From NCBI GenBank assembly GCA_964023275.1, contig OZ029929.1:10290483-10354482 (forward strand): a stretch of 64,000 bases of DNA, written 5' to 3'. Below the pieces are notes generated by a model. It saw only the letters and a program-made list of their open reading frames with translations, ran no database searches and was not told the DNA's origin. The first letter of the stretch is position 1, and each line of letters begins with the position of its first letter. Below are positions 12,401 through 41,465 of the stretch, one piece after another. Made by a program: the position numbers and the translations under genes. This DNA is from Norana najaformis. Its lineage: Eukaryota; Annelida; Clitellata; Crassiclitellata; Hormogastridae.

Positions 12401-15400
12401 TTAGAAGGATTGAGTGAGGCATTGCTTTATTTATACGGACAGATTGAGTACGAGAGTGCAGCTAAGATAAGATGCAAACCAACTGAAAGTGGCACCAGAA
12501 ATACCGATCCATTGTTCTAGGCGGTAAAGGACAGTACATTGTATTATGATCAACAGTATTGAAAGCAGCAGACAAGACAAGGAGAGTGAGAACATTTGCA
12601 TTTCTTTTGTCCAAGGAGCTGAGTTTGCGATTGCGATTGTCAATCGTAAGTAAAGCAACTGTAGTGCAATGATACTATTGTTCAATGGATTCGAATCGAA
12701 GGTACAGGCTGGATTTAGTCGGTAATACTCTGTGCTGGGTCAAGTCAATCGTAAGGTCACACAATTGATCCACCACATAGGGATACAAACATGTCAGCTA
12801 TGAAGGTTGAAAGGATAAGTGGAAGGCGGCTCATGATGAAAAGAAACCTAGTGGTTGTGTGGCTAAGCTAATATGAATCAAGAGAGGTACTTGAACAACA
12901 GACGAGCTGGATGTAGTTATAAGAGGATCAAGTGTACGACCTATGATTTGCGAAGGTGATGTGCTACAACATGTCGAAGCCGGAGAGAAGATCCAGATTG
13001 AAGATTGAAGCACAGTCCAGAATATCTGTGTGAATACTGAGGTCACCCGTTATCATATGTTTAGAAGAAGAAGCAGGAATTCAAGCAGTGATTAGAATTC
13101 AGGGAAAAGTCAAAAAGTGATAGGGATAGAGGACGGTAAATATTAACAAAAGTGAGGCGATAAGCGTCACAAGAGATACGATACCATGCTCCAAGTCAGA
13201 AAGTGAAAGAGATAGAGGACGGTAAATATTAACAGTGGTGAGGCGACAAGAAATAAGATACCGTGCCACACATAACCTTGCCTGAACTGACCTTAATTTT
13301 GAGAAAAATGTTAATATATCCGTTGGCTTTCATTACAGTCGTGAGGGAACGGCCATTGGCCAGACGCATGGGGTTGGTACTGGAGCCACTTTGCTGGATA
13401 ATGTGCGATGCATCGGAGACGAAGTCATGATCGATGACTGTCCACACTCAGTCTGGGGATCCGTCGCCTGTGACCACACGACAGACATCTCCATCTCGTG
13501 CGGTGGTTCCTGGCCAGGTAAGACGTTCAGCTGATCGATTAGATATCGTGTGAGCGTCGCCTTGACTACTTCATCGATCTGTGTTCACCTGGGTAAATGT
13601 AAATGTATACGTTTTTCTATAGCCACCTCAACCCTGATCATTGTTCAATTAATAAATCTGGGAAGATCCTTCACCACTGCTGCCTGTCTGAATGGGCCCC
13701 ACGCCATTTAAGGTCCCCCGTTTAAGATTTGAATCTCTGAAATACGACCACTATCGGTATCCGCTCTGTTGGCCGTTGTTTTAGTTCGGCCTTGGCTGCA
13801 TTTCCTATTAGTGTCTTTGCTTTTGACTAATAAACTTCGTTGAGTGTTTTTGTTCACTGGAAGCAACTCCTACAACTCGTAGACTCTGTCTCGAAGATTT
13901 CCTTTTGAACAGTTTTATTAATGATAATAAGGCGATTTGTAGAGCGCCATACTACGGCCGAGGCCGAAAAGAGTGCTGTATGTGAACAGTTAGTTAATCG
14001 CTGTGTTTATAGTAGAAATCAACTCAAATAACCACGTAGAAAATATGACAAGCACTGTACAGACCAACCAACGTCTCTCTGACTGTCTCTCTGATTAGCT
14101 CAGCTACTCCTTAAAGATCCATAGTCAGCGTGCACAGCCTTTACAACGGTGCGTCACAAGTCACTGACTGAGTGCGAAACAACTAATCACCATAAGTAAC
14201 GGATAAATCGCATTAGATACCGAACCATAGCGCACCTTCAGAGTTTGATTAGGCTAGTACATGTAGCACAACAGTTGAATGATTAGGAATGAATTTGTCG
14301 TTTAGGCATCGCTTGATATTTTGGGCATCAGTCGATGACACTCGCCAGATAACTTTTCTGAGTCACTCGGTCACCCAGAAACTCAATCAGTTACCCAACC
14401 ACCAAGAAGCAATGAACATCAGTCATTTATTAATTCAGTTGTTTGAATGCTTGCCACTTGGTTTTTGCTTGAGAATTAATTGTTACTCGTTAATCAGCAG
14501 ATACGTTTATCAACTGCTTGGAAACACTTGCGCTCTACCAGGATAGAGTGTCCTTGCTGGGAAAATTCTCCGTCGCTCAGGACCATGAGAACAATTGTAA
14601 AAAACTACCCCAATTCGAAAATTTTACCCAGCATGCCGCTTCTTCTAAACAGCCTGTGTTATTCTGATATTATTCGCCAGATAGCGTAACAGCTCAGCAT
14701 CACATACGTACATCCGAACCACGCATGCACAATTCTAAGGCTACCAGTATAAAAACTGATCGAATGGCTGTTGTGTGCTGATGTGTGTTTGTTTGTCTGT
14801 TTCTATTAAGTGAATTCCGTACGACTGGTGAATCCCAACAGTAACAGCAGCAACCCCACCGAGGGTCGACTGGAGATCGAACATTACGGGGTCTGGGGTA
14901 CAGTCTGCGATGACACCTTCGCAGGCCTCGACGCCGCGGTTGCCTGCTTCAGTCTCGGATTCGGGTAAATCAGTCGACCTTGTTAACTGATATAAGAGCG
15001 GGCCAGTTGGACTTTCACGGCTGCATAAGGTCAAGGTCAACATCAACGATCTTGGCAGCCATAAGATGTCGTTAAACACTGGATACTACTACTTTCATCG
15101 CTGATTCCACTGTTCTATAGTTTAGTGTGAAGTTGAGGTGGGAAATTCGTATATGAGTTAATAATGGGTTACTGCTTAAGGCCTTTGATGCCATAAGATG
15201 TCTTACTACCATTACTACTCAAACTACTACCACCACTACTACTACTACTACCACCACTACCACCACTACCACTACTACCAGTATCACATGAAATTCAGGA
15301 TGCACTATAGTCCAGTGGTTTGCATGCTGCACTATAACTACAGTCAATCAAAAGGTCCGGAGTTCAATTTCCCACCAGGGCAAAAATTATTGCAAATTTC

Positions 15401-17092
15401 GCCCCCGATACAGAAAACATCAACCGTACGCTGTCGATGGGATGATTAGGCGGCGATGAAGAGGACTGGTCACACGCTCTCATATGTCAAACGGCGTTGG
15501 CTCTTCTTCTCTTTCTTATCAAACTCAGTGCGCTAAACGACCGCATTTAATTGATTAATTAATTAATTCACTCATTCATTAATTCATTCAGAGCATTTAT
15601 ATAACGCCTCTTCAGTTGTATACCCAGAGGCACACCCATCCCAGCCCCGGCGAAAGGTAACAGTTTTGAACTGTTTGTGAAAGGCGCATCTACCATCTCT
15701 CGCCAGAAAGATACGTAGATGAAGAGGGAAGCCAATTCTTTCTGGCCTGTTAAATCTTTATTGACCGCAAACATAAACATACTTGTTGTTACATTGATTG
15801 ATGCCTTGTGCTTTGTGAACGGCGCTATAAGAGTCAATAGATTTTATTAGGTAACATCAGATTACATCTGAAAACATATCACAGCATATGGATTATGGCC
15901 TTAGAGTAAATTACATGATTAACGGTAACACATCGCAGTTTTTGAGTCACATTTGCAGCCCTTATAGTAAATTACATGGTGACGTTAACAAATCGCAGTT
16001 TTTGAGTCACATTTTGTTACATCTGCAGCCCTTATAGTAAATTACATGGTAATGGTAACACATCGCAGTTTTTGAGTCACATTTTGTTACATATGCAGCT
16101 ACGTTGGATCCATTGCCCCGAACGTGTTTGGCACTGCAACCGGTAGGATTTGGTTGGACGACGTGAACTGCCTCGGCAATGAGCTGAACATCGGCAACTG
16201 TGGCCATCAACCGTGGGGAGAACACAACTGCGCCCATAGCGAAGACGTCGCCATCAGATGCGGTCAGTTGAGCATATCCAGTCTCTTCACTTATGCTTCG
16301 CCTCCTCCTCCTCCTCCCTGCTCCTCTTCCTCCTCTTCCTCCTCCTCCTTCTTGTTCTTGTTCTCCTTGTTCTTGTTCTCCTTGTTCTTGTTTTTGTTCA
16401 TGTTCTTTTTCTTGTTGTTGTTGTTGTTCTTCTTCTTTCTTCTTCTTTCTTCTTCTTCTTCGTCTTCTTCAGTGTTCTGCCTTCAGGCAAGTCCAGGAAT
16501 CCAACAGAGCCATTATTCTTTTCTTTCACTATCATCATGCTTGGGATAAATAAAAGAAGTGGTCTCTCTGTGCCTTCCTCCCGGTGTTTTCATGAGACAC
16601 CATCTCATATGCGTCAATGACCTTCATTGTCCGTTCTTTTAGTTCTTCACCACTGGGTACTTGCATTATAATGGCAAAGGCTCGGTCGTTCACCCTACGG
16701 TTTGCTTTAGGAGTAGGACCACTTGTAGATTGAAATGCGCTTGGTGTCGCATTTTTCTCCCATTACCAAAATTCCTAGAAGATAAGTCTTAAACTGAAGA
16801 TCAAATTGCTCTAATGAAATTATGCTACGTCTAACCAAAATTACTAAAAGGTAAGTCTTAAGCTGAAGACAAAATTGCTCTAACGAAATCAGTTGTATAT
16901 ATCATCAAATAGAAGTTTGAAATTAATGAAATAATTGTAATACGTTAAAGTTGTTTTCTTTTAACATAAATATTCTCAATCAGATGCGTCGATTTAATAA
17001 ATTCCAGTCTGTTTATTTAGGTTATATTTAACCTACGTTACTCTAATCAAGTCAGTTGTATAATATCGCCTGATGTTATTGTTTAATATTAG

Positions 17093-17126
<34 letters not shown>

Positions 17127-17720
17127 TATTATTACATATAAAAATATAAAAAAATATAAAATTTATAAAAAATATATAATTATTATTTCACATTTGCAAA
17201 CTATTAGAATTGAATTTTTAGATAAAAATAGTCCAATAATTAATCTACCATTAAATGCATGTATGTTTAATACTATTTTTCACCTGAAATGAAAACAGTT
17301 AAGTTAGGGTTACAGAATTTAAGTCTCAAAGAATCTATGGAAAAGCTGCACCTGCAAACAAATTACGATATAATTAACTAAATTTGCTAATAGACAAATA
17401 CTATTGCATATTGTTAATTAATAATTGTGGCTTTTCTTTCAGTTTAACGTGGGCGTCAAGTGTCCTACCTCGATAGAGTCGTTGACAAGACGTTGGATGC
17501 GGATGGTTTAAAACATTCCGCTAAAGAACTTTTGAAAGAACAGACTTGCAAATAACGAAGCAGATCATTTAATTTCTTTAAGATTTTGTCCAGCCTTTTT
17601 GTTATGTTAACGATGCCAAATATAAAGTGACAACATTGTTGTAGGTTATAGGATTGCAAAGTCAACGTATCATCAATATCAGTAAACATCAGTACTTTAG
17701 CTAATAAAAACCCAGAGACA
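189..17720 (+). CDS. SRCR gene 1: multi-domain scavenger receptor cysteine-rich protein (5' end outside window)
   Basis: Gene-level entry; exons are listed separately. Fifteen half-exons give the second half of one SRCR domain and seven whole ones. Each domain is two exons: a first half (2 Cys, start phase 1, end phase 2) and a second half (4 Cys, end phase 1), six cysteines in all, as in group A SRCR domains. I number the domains 3-10 by their match to gene 2 read from the C-terminus. SRCR proteins of this kind (DMBT1-like) are usually secreted or surface pattern-binding proteins; that function is inferred. No transmembrane segment is seen after the last domain. The 3' end near 17,720 is a proposal. 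Introns hold the repeats listed below and otherwise nothing I recognise. Signal peptide and domains 1-2 are expected upstream of base 1. Confidence 0.85.
415..660 (-). mobile_element. tRNA-derived SINE, family S1
   Basis: The minus strand carries an A-box-like stretch (ggttagttgcattggttaac) and a B-box-like ggttcgcgtct. The body (about 480-560) closely matches 13,600-13,770, so the family is dispersed. It lies in the intron after domain 3. Confidence 0.55.
894..1035 (+). CDS. SRCR gene 1, domain 4, first-half exon (subfamily A)
   Basis: Acceptor tttcattccag, donor gtaagt, 142 nt, phase 1 to 2. The split glycine codon plus YPVRLAGG opens the domain; WGTVCDDSF and [11 protein letters not shown] give the two cysteines. 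Confidence 0.9.
1370..1655 (+). repeat. Tandem repeat, about 33 bp unit
   Basis: Eight or so imperfect copies of a pyrimidine-rich unit around ctaaggctttcattctctta, in the intron inside domain 4. Confidence 0.8.
2085..2257 (+). CDS. SRCR gene 1, domain 4, second-half exon (subfamily A)
   Basis: Acceptor gcttatgtag, donor gtcagt, 173 nt, phase 2 to 1. Reads [21 protein letters not shown], with cysteines in [25 protein letters not shown] and ISCSSV. Subfamily A second halves carry the GxGYxxGxxFG start instead of the [10 protein letters not shown] of subfamily B. Confidence 0.9.
2385..2570 (+). mobile_element. tRNA-derived SINE, family S2
   Basis: A-box-like gattggatagaacgc and B box gggttcgagcc lie in a tRNA-like head, followed by a body containing ttgaacaagttcttcactca and a tail at ttaataaatgcag. 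The same element occurs inverted at 32,880-33,065, and decayed copies at 48,050, 52,395, 54,325 and 59,360. Confidence 0.7.
2865..2945 (+). repeat. Dispersed repeat R4 fragment
   Basis: The segment from agcgccatcg through ggttaatgccttgtgtat to gcgctatggaagttactagt resembles 28,168-28,225 and, less closely, 15,755-15,845. It lies directly before the domain 5 first-half exon. Confidence 0.45.
2964..3105 (+). CDS. SRCR gene 1, domain 5, first-half exon (subfamily B)
   Basis: Acceptor gttggacag, donor gtgagc, 142 nt. Reads [18 protein letters not shown] and WGTVCDTGF, ending VACNNLGF. The DVAxRLxGG start and CDTGF mark subfamily B, against GYxVRL and CDDxF in subfamily A. Confidence 0.9.
3174..3240 (+). 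repeat. (TC)n microsatellite
   Basis: Nearly pure TC dinucleotide run in the intron inside domain 5. Confidence 0.95.
3447..3625 (+). repeat. (GAT)n microsatellite
   Basis: Long GAT/GAC triplet run. It yields poly-Asp, poly-Met, poly-Ile and poly-His frames on both strands, none of which is a real gene. Confidence 0.95.
3635..3825 (-). mobile_element. tRNA-derived SINE, family S3
   Basis: The minus strand begins ggggcgcggtggtgtagtgg, which has an A box, followed by B box gggttcgaatc about 45 nt later. The rest is a SINE body ending near the GAT microsatellite. This is the classic layout of a tRNA-like head with a repeat tail. Confidence 0.7.
3884..4059 (+). CDS. SRCR gene 1, domain 5, second-half exon (subfamily B)
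   Basis: Acceptor tctccggtcag, donor gtatgc, 176 nt. Reads [20 protein letters not shown], then cysteines in [25 protein letters not shown] and ISCVGTG. Confidence 0.9.
5056..5197 (+). CDS. SRCR gene 1, domain 6, first-half exon (subfamily A)
   Basis: Acceptor tttcgttgag, 142 nt. Reads [20 protein letters not shown], then WGTVCDDSF and VVCNSLGYG. The predicted donor gttcga is weak, but phase and length match every other A first half. Read-through would add 19 residues and a stop at 5,252. Confidence 0.82.
5610..5734 (+). repeat. Pyrimidine-rich degenerate repeat running into a splice acceptor
   Basis: Repeats of a unit around tggtttacatgtcttacttt run up to the acceptor ctattctag of the next exon, so the polypyrimidine tract is part of the repeat. 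Confidence 0.55.
5735..5907 (+). CDS. SRCR gene 1, domain 6, second-half exon (subfamily A)
   Basis: Acceptor atctattctag, donor gtctgt (non-consensus after position 2), 173 nt. Reads [20 protein letters not shown], with cysteines in [25 protein letters not shown] and ISCTPA. Confidence 0.88.
5980..6185 (+). repeat. Degenerate tandem repeat, about 50 bp
   Basis: Four imperfect copies centred on ggattcagttaaaatac followed by gcaaggaaattgaatagca, in the intron after domain 6. Confidence 0.6.
6525..6666 (+). CDS. SRCR gene 1, domain 7, first-half exon (subfamily B)
   Basis: Acceptor tgttggacag, donor gtgagt, 142 nt. Reads [20 protein letters not shown], then [10 protein letters not shown] and VGCFSLGY. 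Confidence 0.9.
6695..6965 (+). mobile_element. Non-LTR retrotransposon 3' fragment
   Basis: With frameshifts the segment reads RAFAVAGP, then [15 protein letters not shown], matching the conserved C-terminal tail of jockey/CR1-type reverse transcriptases (RxFxxxGPxxWNxLPxxLR). It ends at a tagcgc-like 3' tail (gcgctatataag) and is too short to be functional. Confidence 0.6.
7523..8023 (+). repeat. Array of about seven decayed copies of a splice acceptor plus exon start
   Basis: Units of about 70 bp resemble the acceptor and first 50 nt of the exon at 8,024. Recognisable starts lie near 7,523, 7,608, 7,668, 7,730, 7,796, 7,867 and 7,936. Examples of the shared core are gggcaaccaatttgacccag (copy 3) and ggccaaccagtttagtccag (copy 6), against gggcaatcaatttggcccag in the real exon. 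Most copies keep a pyrimidine tract (ttactttcacttgt or similar), and several keep AG before ccaggg. Confidence 0.85.
8024..8199 (+). CDS. SRCR gene 1, domain 7, second-half exon (subfamily B)
   Basis: Acceptor attgtcatgcag, donor gtcagt, 176 nt. Reads [20 protein letters not shown], then cysteines in [25 protein letters not shown] and LSCVGTG. It is the last, intact copy of the tandem array upstream. Confidence 0.9.
8365..8440 (+). repeat. Dispersed repeat R1 fragment
   Basis: Contains gtccaacgaaagctaagtcg and ggaaccagcttattcacagg, the signature of repeat R1 found at least eight times in the window. Confidence 0.65.
8745..8965 (+). repeat. Dispersed repeat R1
   Basis: Longer R1 copy. It starts gagatttctacagcgcccaa, continues through accagcttatttgcaggcgc, and extends to a purine-rich part (gagttggagagaagagaggg). 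The longest copy is at 38,715. Confidence 0.7.
9049..9190 (+). CDS. SRCR gene 1, domain 8, first-half exon
   Basis: Acceptor acgtgtttcag, donor gtgagt, 142 nt. Reads [20 protein letters not shown], then WGTVCDDGL and VACYTLGYG. It pairs best with the gene 2 exon at 35,454 ([20 protein letters not shown]). Confidence 0.9.
9830..10265 (+). mobile_element. Non-LTR retrotransposon fragment (reverse-transcriptase C-terminal region)
   Basis: Reads [20 protein letters not shown], matching the HWLPVxxRIxFKxLxL motif that follows the RT domain in jockey/CR1-like elements. Downstream frameshifted coding remnants run to the tail at gcgctatataagtg. It is broken by several stops and sits in the intron inside domain 8. 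Confidence 0.6.
10325..10440 (+). repeat. Dispersed repeat R1
   Basis: Carries atttctacagcgcccaacga and ggaccagcttattcacaggc. Confidence 0.65.
10565..10700 (-). repeat. Repeat R5, inverted copy
   Basis: The minus strand reads tttaacgacatcttatggca, then caaaggccgttgacgtcgcc, matching 12,285-12,415 on the plus strand over about 125 bp with few differences. A more diverged copy is at 14,985-15,090. Confidence 0.75.
10721..10899 (+). CDS. SRCR gene 1, domain 8, second-half exon
   Basis: Acceptor tgtgttttcag, donor gtaaga, 179 nt. Reads [20 protein letters not shown], with cysteines in [26 protein letters not shown] and IKCSTSTGS. The CSTSTG ending is shared only with the gene 2 exon at 36,729. 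Confidence 0.9.
11205..11520 (+). repeat. Minisatellite, about 18 bp unit
   Basis: Imperfect copies of gtaggagtcttcgtcatc. Long open frames on both strands result from the 3n period and are not genes. It is in the intron after domain 8. Confidence 0.9.
11561..11606. repeat. Perfect 15-bp inverted repeat (hairpin)
   Basis: cttgttgaccttgtg at 11,561-11,575 is the exact reverse complement of 11,592-11,606, with a 16-nt spacer. It sits at the edge of the minisatellite. Confidence 0.85.
11962..12112 (+). CDS. SRCR gene 1, domain 9, first-half exon
   Basis: Acceptor ttgttttccag, donor gtacgt, 151 nt. Reads [20 protein letters not shown], then WGTVCDPTF and VACYGLGF. The longer N-terminal loop (GSDGLxAxSSGRLE) is shared only with gene 2 domain 9. 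Confidence 0.9.
12285..12415 (+). repeat. Repeat R5, direct copy
   Basis: Inverted partner of 10,565-10,700. Together the two copies bracket the domain 8 second half and the domain 9 first half. Confidence 0.75.
13339..13517 (+). CDS. SRCR gene 1, domain 9, second-half exon
   Basis: Acceptor tttcattacag, donor gtaaga, 179 nt. Reads [20 protein letters not shown], with cysteines in [25 protein letters not shown] and ISCGGSWP. The GQTHGxG motif and terminal WP match gene 2 domain 9. Confidence 0.9.
13600..13770 (-). mobile_element. SINE S1 fragment
   Basis: Matches 415-560, including gaagatccttcaccactgct and tgaatgggccccacgcca. The tRNA-like head is missing or decayed. Confidence 0.5.
14811..14964 (+). 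CDS. SRCR gene 1, domain 10, first-half exon
   Basis: Acceptor ttctattaag, donor gtaaat, 154 nt. Reads [20 protein letters not shown], then WGTVCDDTF and VACFSLGFG. The [16 protein letters not shown] insertion is shared with gene 2 domain 10. Confidence 0.9.
14985..15090 (-). repeat. Repeat R5, diverged copy
   Basis: The minus strand has tttaacgacatcttatggc, as in the copies at 10,565 and 12,285. A short piece recurs at 15,178-15,200. Confidence 0.5.
15202..15285 (+). repeat. (ACT/CCA)n microsatellite
   Basis: Triplet run in the intron inside domain 10. Confidence 0.9.
15896..16098 (+). repeat. Three tandem copies of a unit ending in a splice acceptor
   Basis: Units of about 58-67 bp run from ttatagtaaattacatggta to cgcagtttttgagtcacatt and each ends in a CAG: ...catttgcag, ...ttacatctgcag, and ...ttacatatgcag, the acceptor of the exon at 16,099. 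Confidence 0.9.
16099..16262 (+). CDS. SRCR gene 1, domain 10, second-half exon
   Basis: Acceptor ttacatatgcag, donor gtcagt, 164 nt. Reads [20 protein letters not shown], with cysteines in [25 protein letters not shown] and AIRC. Unspliced read-through would add about 95 low-complexity residues (poly-Pro/Ser, then Phe/Leu) and is unlikely to be used. Confidence 0.88.
16263..17442 (+). other. Proposed last intron of SRCR gene 1
   Basis: Holds a pyrimidine-rich low-complexity tract (about 16,300-16,470) and an (AAT)n run with AT-rich DNA (17,090-17,190). No coding sequence is recognised. Confidence 0.5.
17443..17720 (+). CDS. Proposed terminal exon of SRCR gene 1: one codon, stop, 3' UTR
   Basis: A strong acceptor (gtggcttttctttcag) is followed by TTTAA. 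Joined to the phase-1 end of domain 10 this gives Cys-Val-stop (stop 17,445-17,447), so the protein would end at the last SRCR cysteine. A poly(A) signal AATAAA lies at 17,703. This is an inference from splice phase and distance, with no homology to support it. Confidence 0.4.
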
Positions 17721-18224
17721 AAACAGTGACATTTATAGCAGTATTGTTGGCGCTATGCCTATACAAGAAGCGTACCTACGATAGCATCTAGCCAAAAGAT
17801 TGCTACTCTAAAGCAGTTTCCTTAACATTTAACGTAAGGGTATTTGTAAATAGTATAGGTAGTGTCACCTTCTCCGCAAATGATAGACTGAAAATAACTT
17901 GTTTTTGGAAAGCATAGTTGTATGAACAACTGTGTTTAGATTAGGAAGTGTCCCATTCTTTCAAACGAATAAACAAAGGAAATTACTTTCAAGGGCCTCA
18001 TAATTTACCTTAAACGTCCTTTCTATTACAGTTCCATATTAATTTATGCTAATTTATTTTAATTTTTGTTAATTATATAAAAGTATATTATATTACAATG
18101 ATTTTATTCCTCCATGATGCACAGTTTGGCGCTCTTCCTCTTTCCACCTACTTTTGAAACTATTCTATCCAGAATATTCATAGCTATTAAATCTAATATA
18201 ATCTTGAAAGTTTTATGGGACTAA

Positions 18225-18440
18225 TATCGTAATGCACAAGGCATCCATCGATGTTCGCTTCTAAGTAAGTAAGTAACTAGCAGCTTCTATATCCCGGTGT
18301 CTAAGACACAAGGCATCAACGGATGGCGCACCAAAGCCAAGCCGCAATCCAGACGAACCAGGTAGAAGGCATGGGCTTAAGCCAAGTTTAAAAATAGACC
18401 AGACTGAGCGGTGCATGTATAAATCCAGAAACAGACCTGT
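18225..18440 (+). repeat. Dispersed repeat R2 fragment
   Basis: Two successive units contain cacaaggcatcaacggatgg or a variant. Related copies are at 24,925-25,010 and 49,975-50,340. Confidence 0.5.
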
Positions 18441-19199
18441 CTTTACCCGATCTGGCAAGAAGCAGGAACAGGCATAATGTACGCAAATGCAAACACTAAT
18501 GGAACAGCCATAATCACAATGACAGAAATTAAACCAGCAATTACTGTGACGGAAATTAAAAACACAAGAAAAAGCTAGTTAAAACAAAGGCGTGACTTAC
18601 AGAGAAAAGAATAGTTCTTTAGCTCATTGGTGACTCATAAACACGTGTAATTAAAAGTATGCCAGCCATGTTATTGTGGACCTAGAAACCGTAAAATTAA
18701 AAGAATGTGAAGGAGGCTTGCTGTGCCCATCCAGGTCGCAAAGTACATGAAGTGCAACTCAGCCAAACGGCACAAAAATGAAAATGAAGAAGAAATAAAT
18801 AATTAAAACTTATATAAGAAGCAGAACAAAAAGAGCAAACTAGCCAAAAATAAACATTTGAAGACAAACATCAATAATTTAAATGTTGAAAACGAAAAAA
18901 ATTGTGTAAAAATTGGGTTAAAAAATGTAAAATCAACATATCATGTAGACTGCCTCTCCACTTTCCCATACATGCATACATACATACATGCATGCATACT
19001 GTAATTTAATTTTCAGTGGCTGACCAAGTCAACTCTTTTTGCAGAACCTGCTTCTATCAGTTGCGTCAAATACAGGTCATTCCGGCTTAACCTTTCGTTC
19101 ATTCATACTGACTCAAACTGACTACTGAATCTCCATCCTAGCAGGACTACCAAAGTTCAGAATACGTCGTCCAGTCGAGCCTCAAAATGCCAACCAGCC

Positions 19200-19620
19200 A
19201 AAATAGTCACACATATCGGAATACATGCGATAAACGCTGTACTGGCTTCCTTTGGAGGAACGGATTCGATTTCAGATCCTCCTACTTGGAAGATCCGCAA
19301 TGGTCAGAAAAGTCTTGGCATAGGCCTACATCGAAGTGCTTTCTGTTCGAGTTTGAGTCAATCTAGTCGCCGATCACTGCGCTCTGCTGCCTGTGGAGAT
19401 TTACAGGTTCCTCGCTTCCGAATATCAATATGAGCTCAACGGGCTTTCTCATGCATCGGACCTTTGTCTTGGAACAACCTTCCTTTAAATATATGCAATG
19501 TTTCAATTAATTCAGCTCAACACACATTTTCTGTGTACTTTAAGTTGCACTTATTTAAATCAGTTACATAGCCTTATAAGCAGCGCTGTCGGCAGGGGTT
19601 TGAAAGCGCGCTATAGAAAT
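19200..19620 (+). mobile_element. Non-LTR retrotransposon 3' fragment
   Basis: Frameshifted remnants read RRSLRSAACGDLQVPRFRI, then RAFSCIGPLSWNNLP, matching the post-RT tail of jockey/CR1-like elements. Multiple stops are present. It ends near gcgcgctatagaaatg. Confidence 0.6.
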
Positions 19621-20532
19621 GTTACTTTGCATTGCAGGCGTATATACATGCATACATGCACAGATACATGCATTCATACATAAATAAATAGTTTGGACAC
19701 CCAAACAGTCTAGTTTGGCTTGTCTCCGTTCAATCTCTTCGCGGTCATGGTATAAAACTTAAGGTTCTTTTTTTAGGTAACTTGGATATTATTTAAGCAA
19801 GAAACCACCGACAACCGTGTCTTTAGTGATAAATTTAAGTATCTTAAAATGAATCAGTTTCAATTACAAATATGAAATTATAAATTATAAATAAAATTTG
19901 AATTTTCGTCCTAATATGAAATAACTTCAAAACTTCTTAAACTTTAATGTTTCCAGCAGCAATAAATAGTTTAATATGTCCAACCACTGTGTTATACCAA
20001 ATTTATATTTTGTTTCCGGCAGAAAGCCTACTATATTCACCCGAATATTCATTGCAAAATGAGCAGCGTCGAGGCCATACGGTCGTTATATAAAACCTAA
20101 ACATTTACATTTATTGTAAAGCTCAATTTGTTCCAATAAATCTACAGTTGATCTATTTTATATTTGCCTCAGCATTTCTTTCATCATCTGCAGTGGGACA
20201 ATTATCCTCTTCCATGCGTGTTCCTTGGGATAGTTTGTGCAGACATTTGATCGCAAAGGTGAGAGTCATCATGCAGAAACTTTGACAGTAAGTCATCACG
20301 ACACATGAAGTGAGTTTTCTGCCTCTTTCCCTATCAGCTCTTTCTTATCTCACTTGTCGTGCGAACATCTTGCCCCTGTGGACCATCTGGTGTGACCTAG
20401 CGAACTCGATAATATTTTTCGTTAGGAGCTAATCTGTTTAACGGACAGACGCAGATAAGCTGAAGGACAGCGCAGAAAGGCGACGAATATATTGCTAGTA
20501 GCATGAGCCTTGGGTCACAGTTCGTCTGCGAT

Positions 20533-41013
<20,481 letters not shown>

Positions 41014-41109
41014 GTTCCTCCGAAACTAGTACTAGACTCTTGAACTATGTTCTGTACAAAATAATCTCCTTTAAACCGTCAGATAGTTTTCAGTATTATC
41101 ATCTCTTCA

Positions 41110-41465
41110 GATCTTAACCTATATGCGTAATTGTCTCATTGGTTCTGCACCATCATACCTTAAGGATTTCTGCACTTTGGTTCGGGTTCCAGACTGTGGC
41201 TTTCCCTGGTCGGTTGTCCATGGGTGCCTCACTGTCCCGCCTATGCGTACTTCTATGGCCCAGCCCAGAAACTTTGCCTATGTTGGACTTACCAGCTGGA
41301 ATAGCCTTTCTCGTGAGCTGCAGCTCGAGCTCCTCAGTTTGCCCCTTCCACAGATTCGCAAGCGCCTGAAGTCGCTCTTATTCGACAGTGGTTTCATTGG
41401 TCTGTGTCGAGAGAGCCTCTGTTGAGTTTATTCTAGAAGAGGCTCTTTATAAATGCCAAATTACG
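41110..41465 (+). mobile_element. Non-LTR retrotransposon 3' end (RT C-terminal tail)
   Basis: Open for 100 codons. Reads MRNCLIGSAPSYLKDFCTLV, RNFAYVGLTSWNSLSREL and LPQIRKRLKSLLFDSGF, the conserved tail of jockey/CR1-like ORF2, ending at a stop after GLCRESLC. It is the same family as 51,955-52,290. A 5'-truncated insertion. Confidence 0.75.

Larger units (their letters stand above)
17721..20480. other. Intergenic space between the two SRCR genes
   Basis: AT-rich DNA with a repeat R2 copy (18,225-18,400), a LINE tail (19,200-19,620) and short GCATACAT runs. A TATA-like ttatataaaac at 20,087 could belong to the gene 2 promoter, about 440 nt before the start codon. No other coding signal is seen. 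Confidence 0.5.

Noticed and set aside
16258..16620. Leu/Val-rich and Ser/Phe-rich frames that could be taken for a membrane anchor after SRCR domain 10 of gene 1
   Set aside because: They come from a low-complexity CTT/CTC tract that is repetitive in all frames, and a good donor precedes it.
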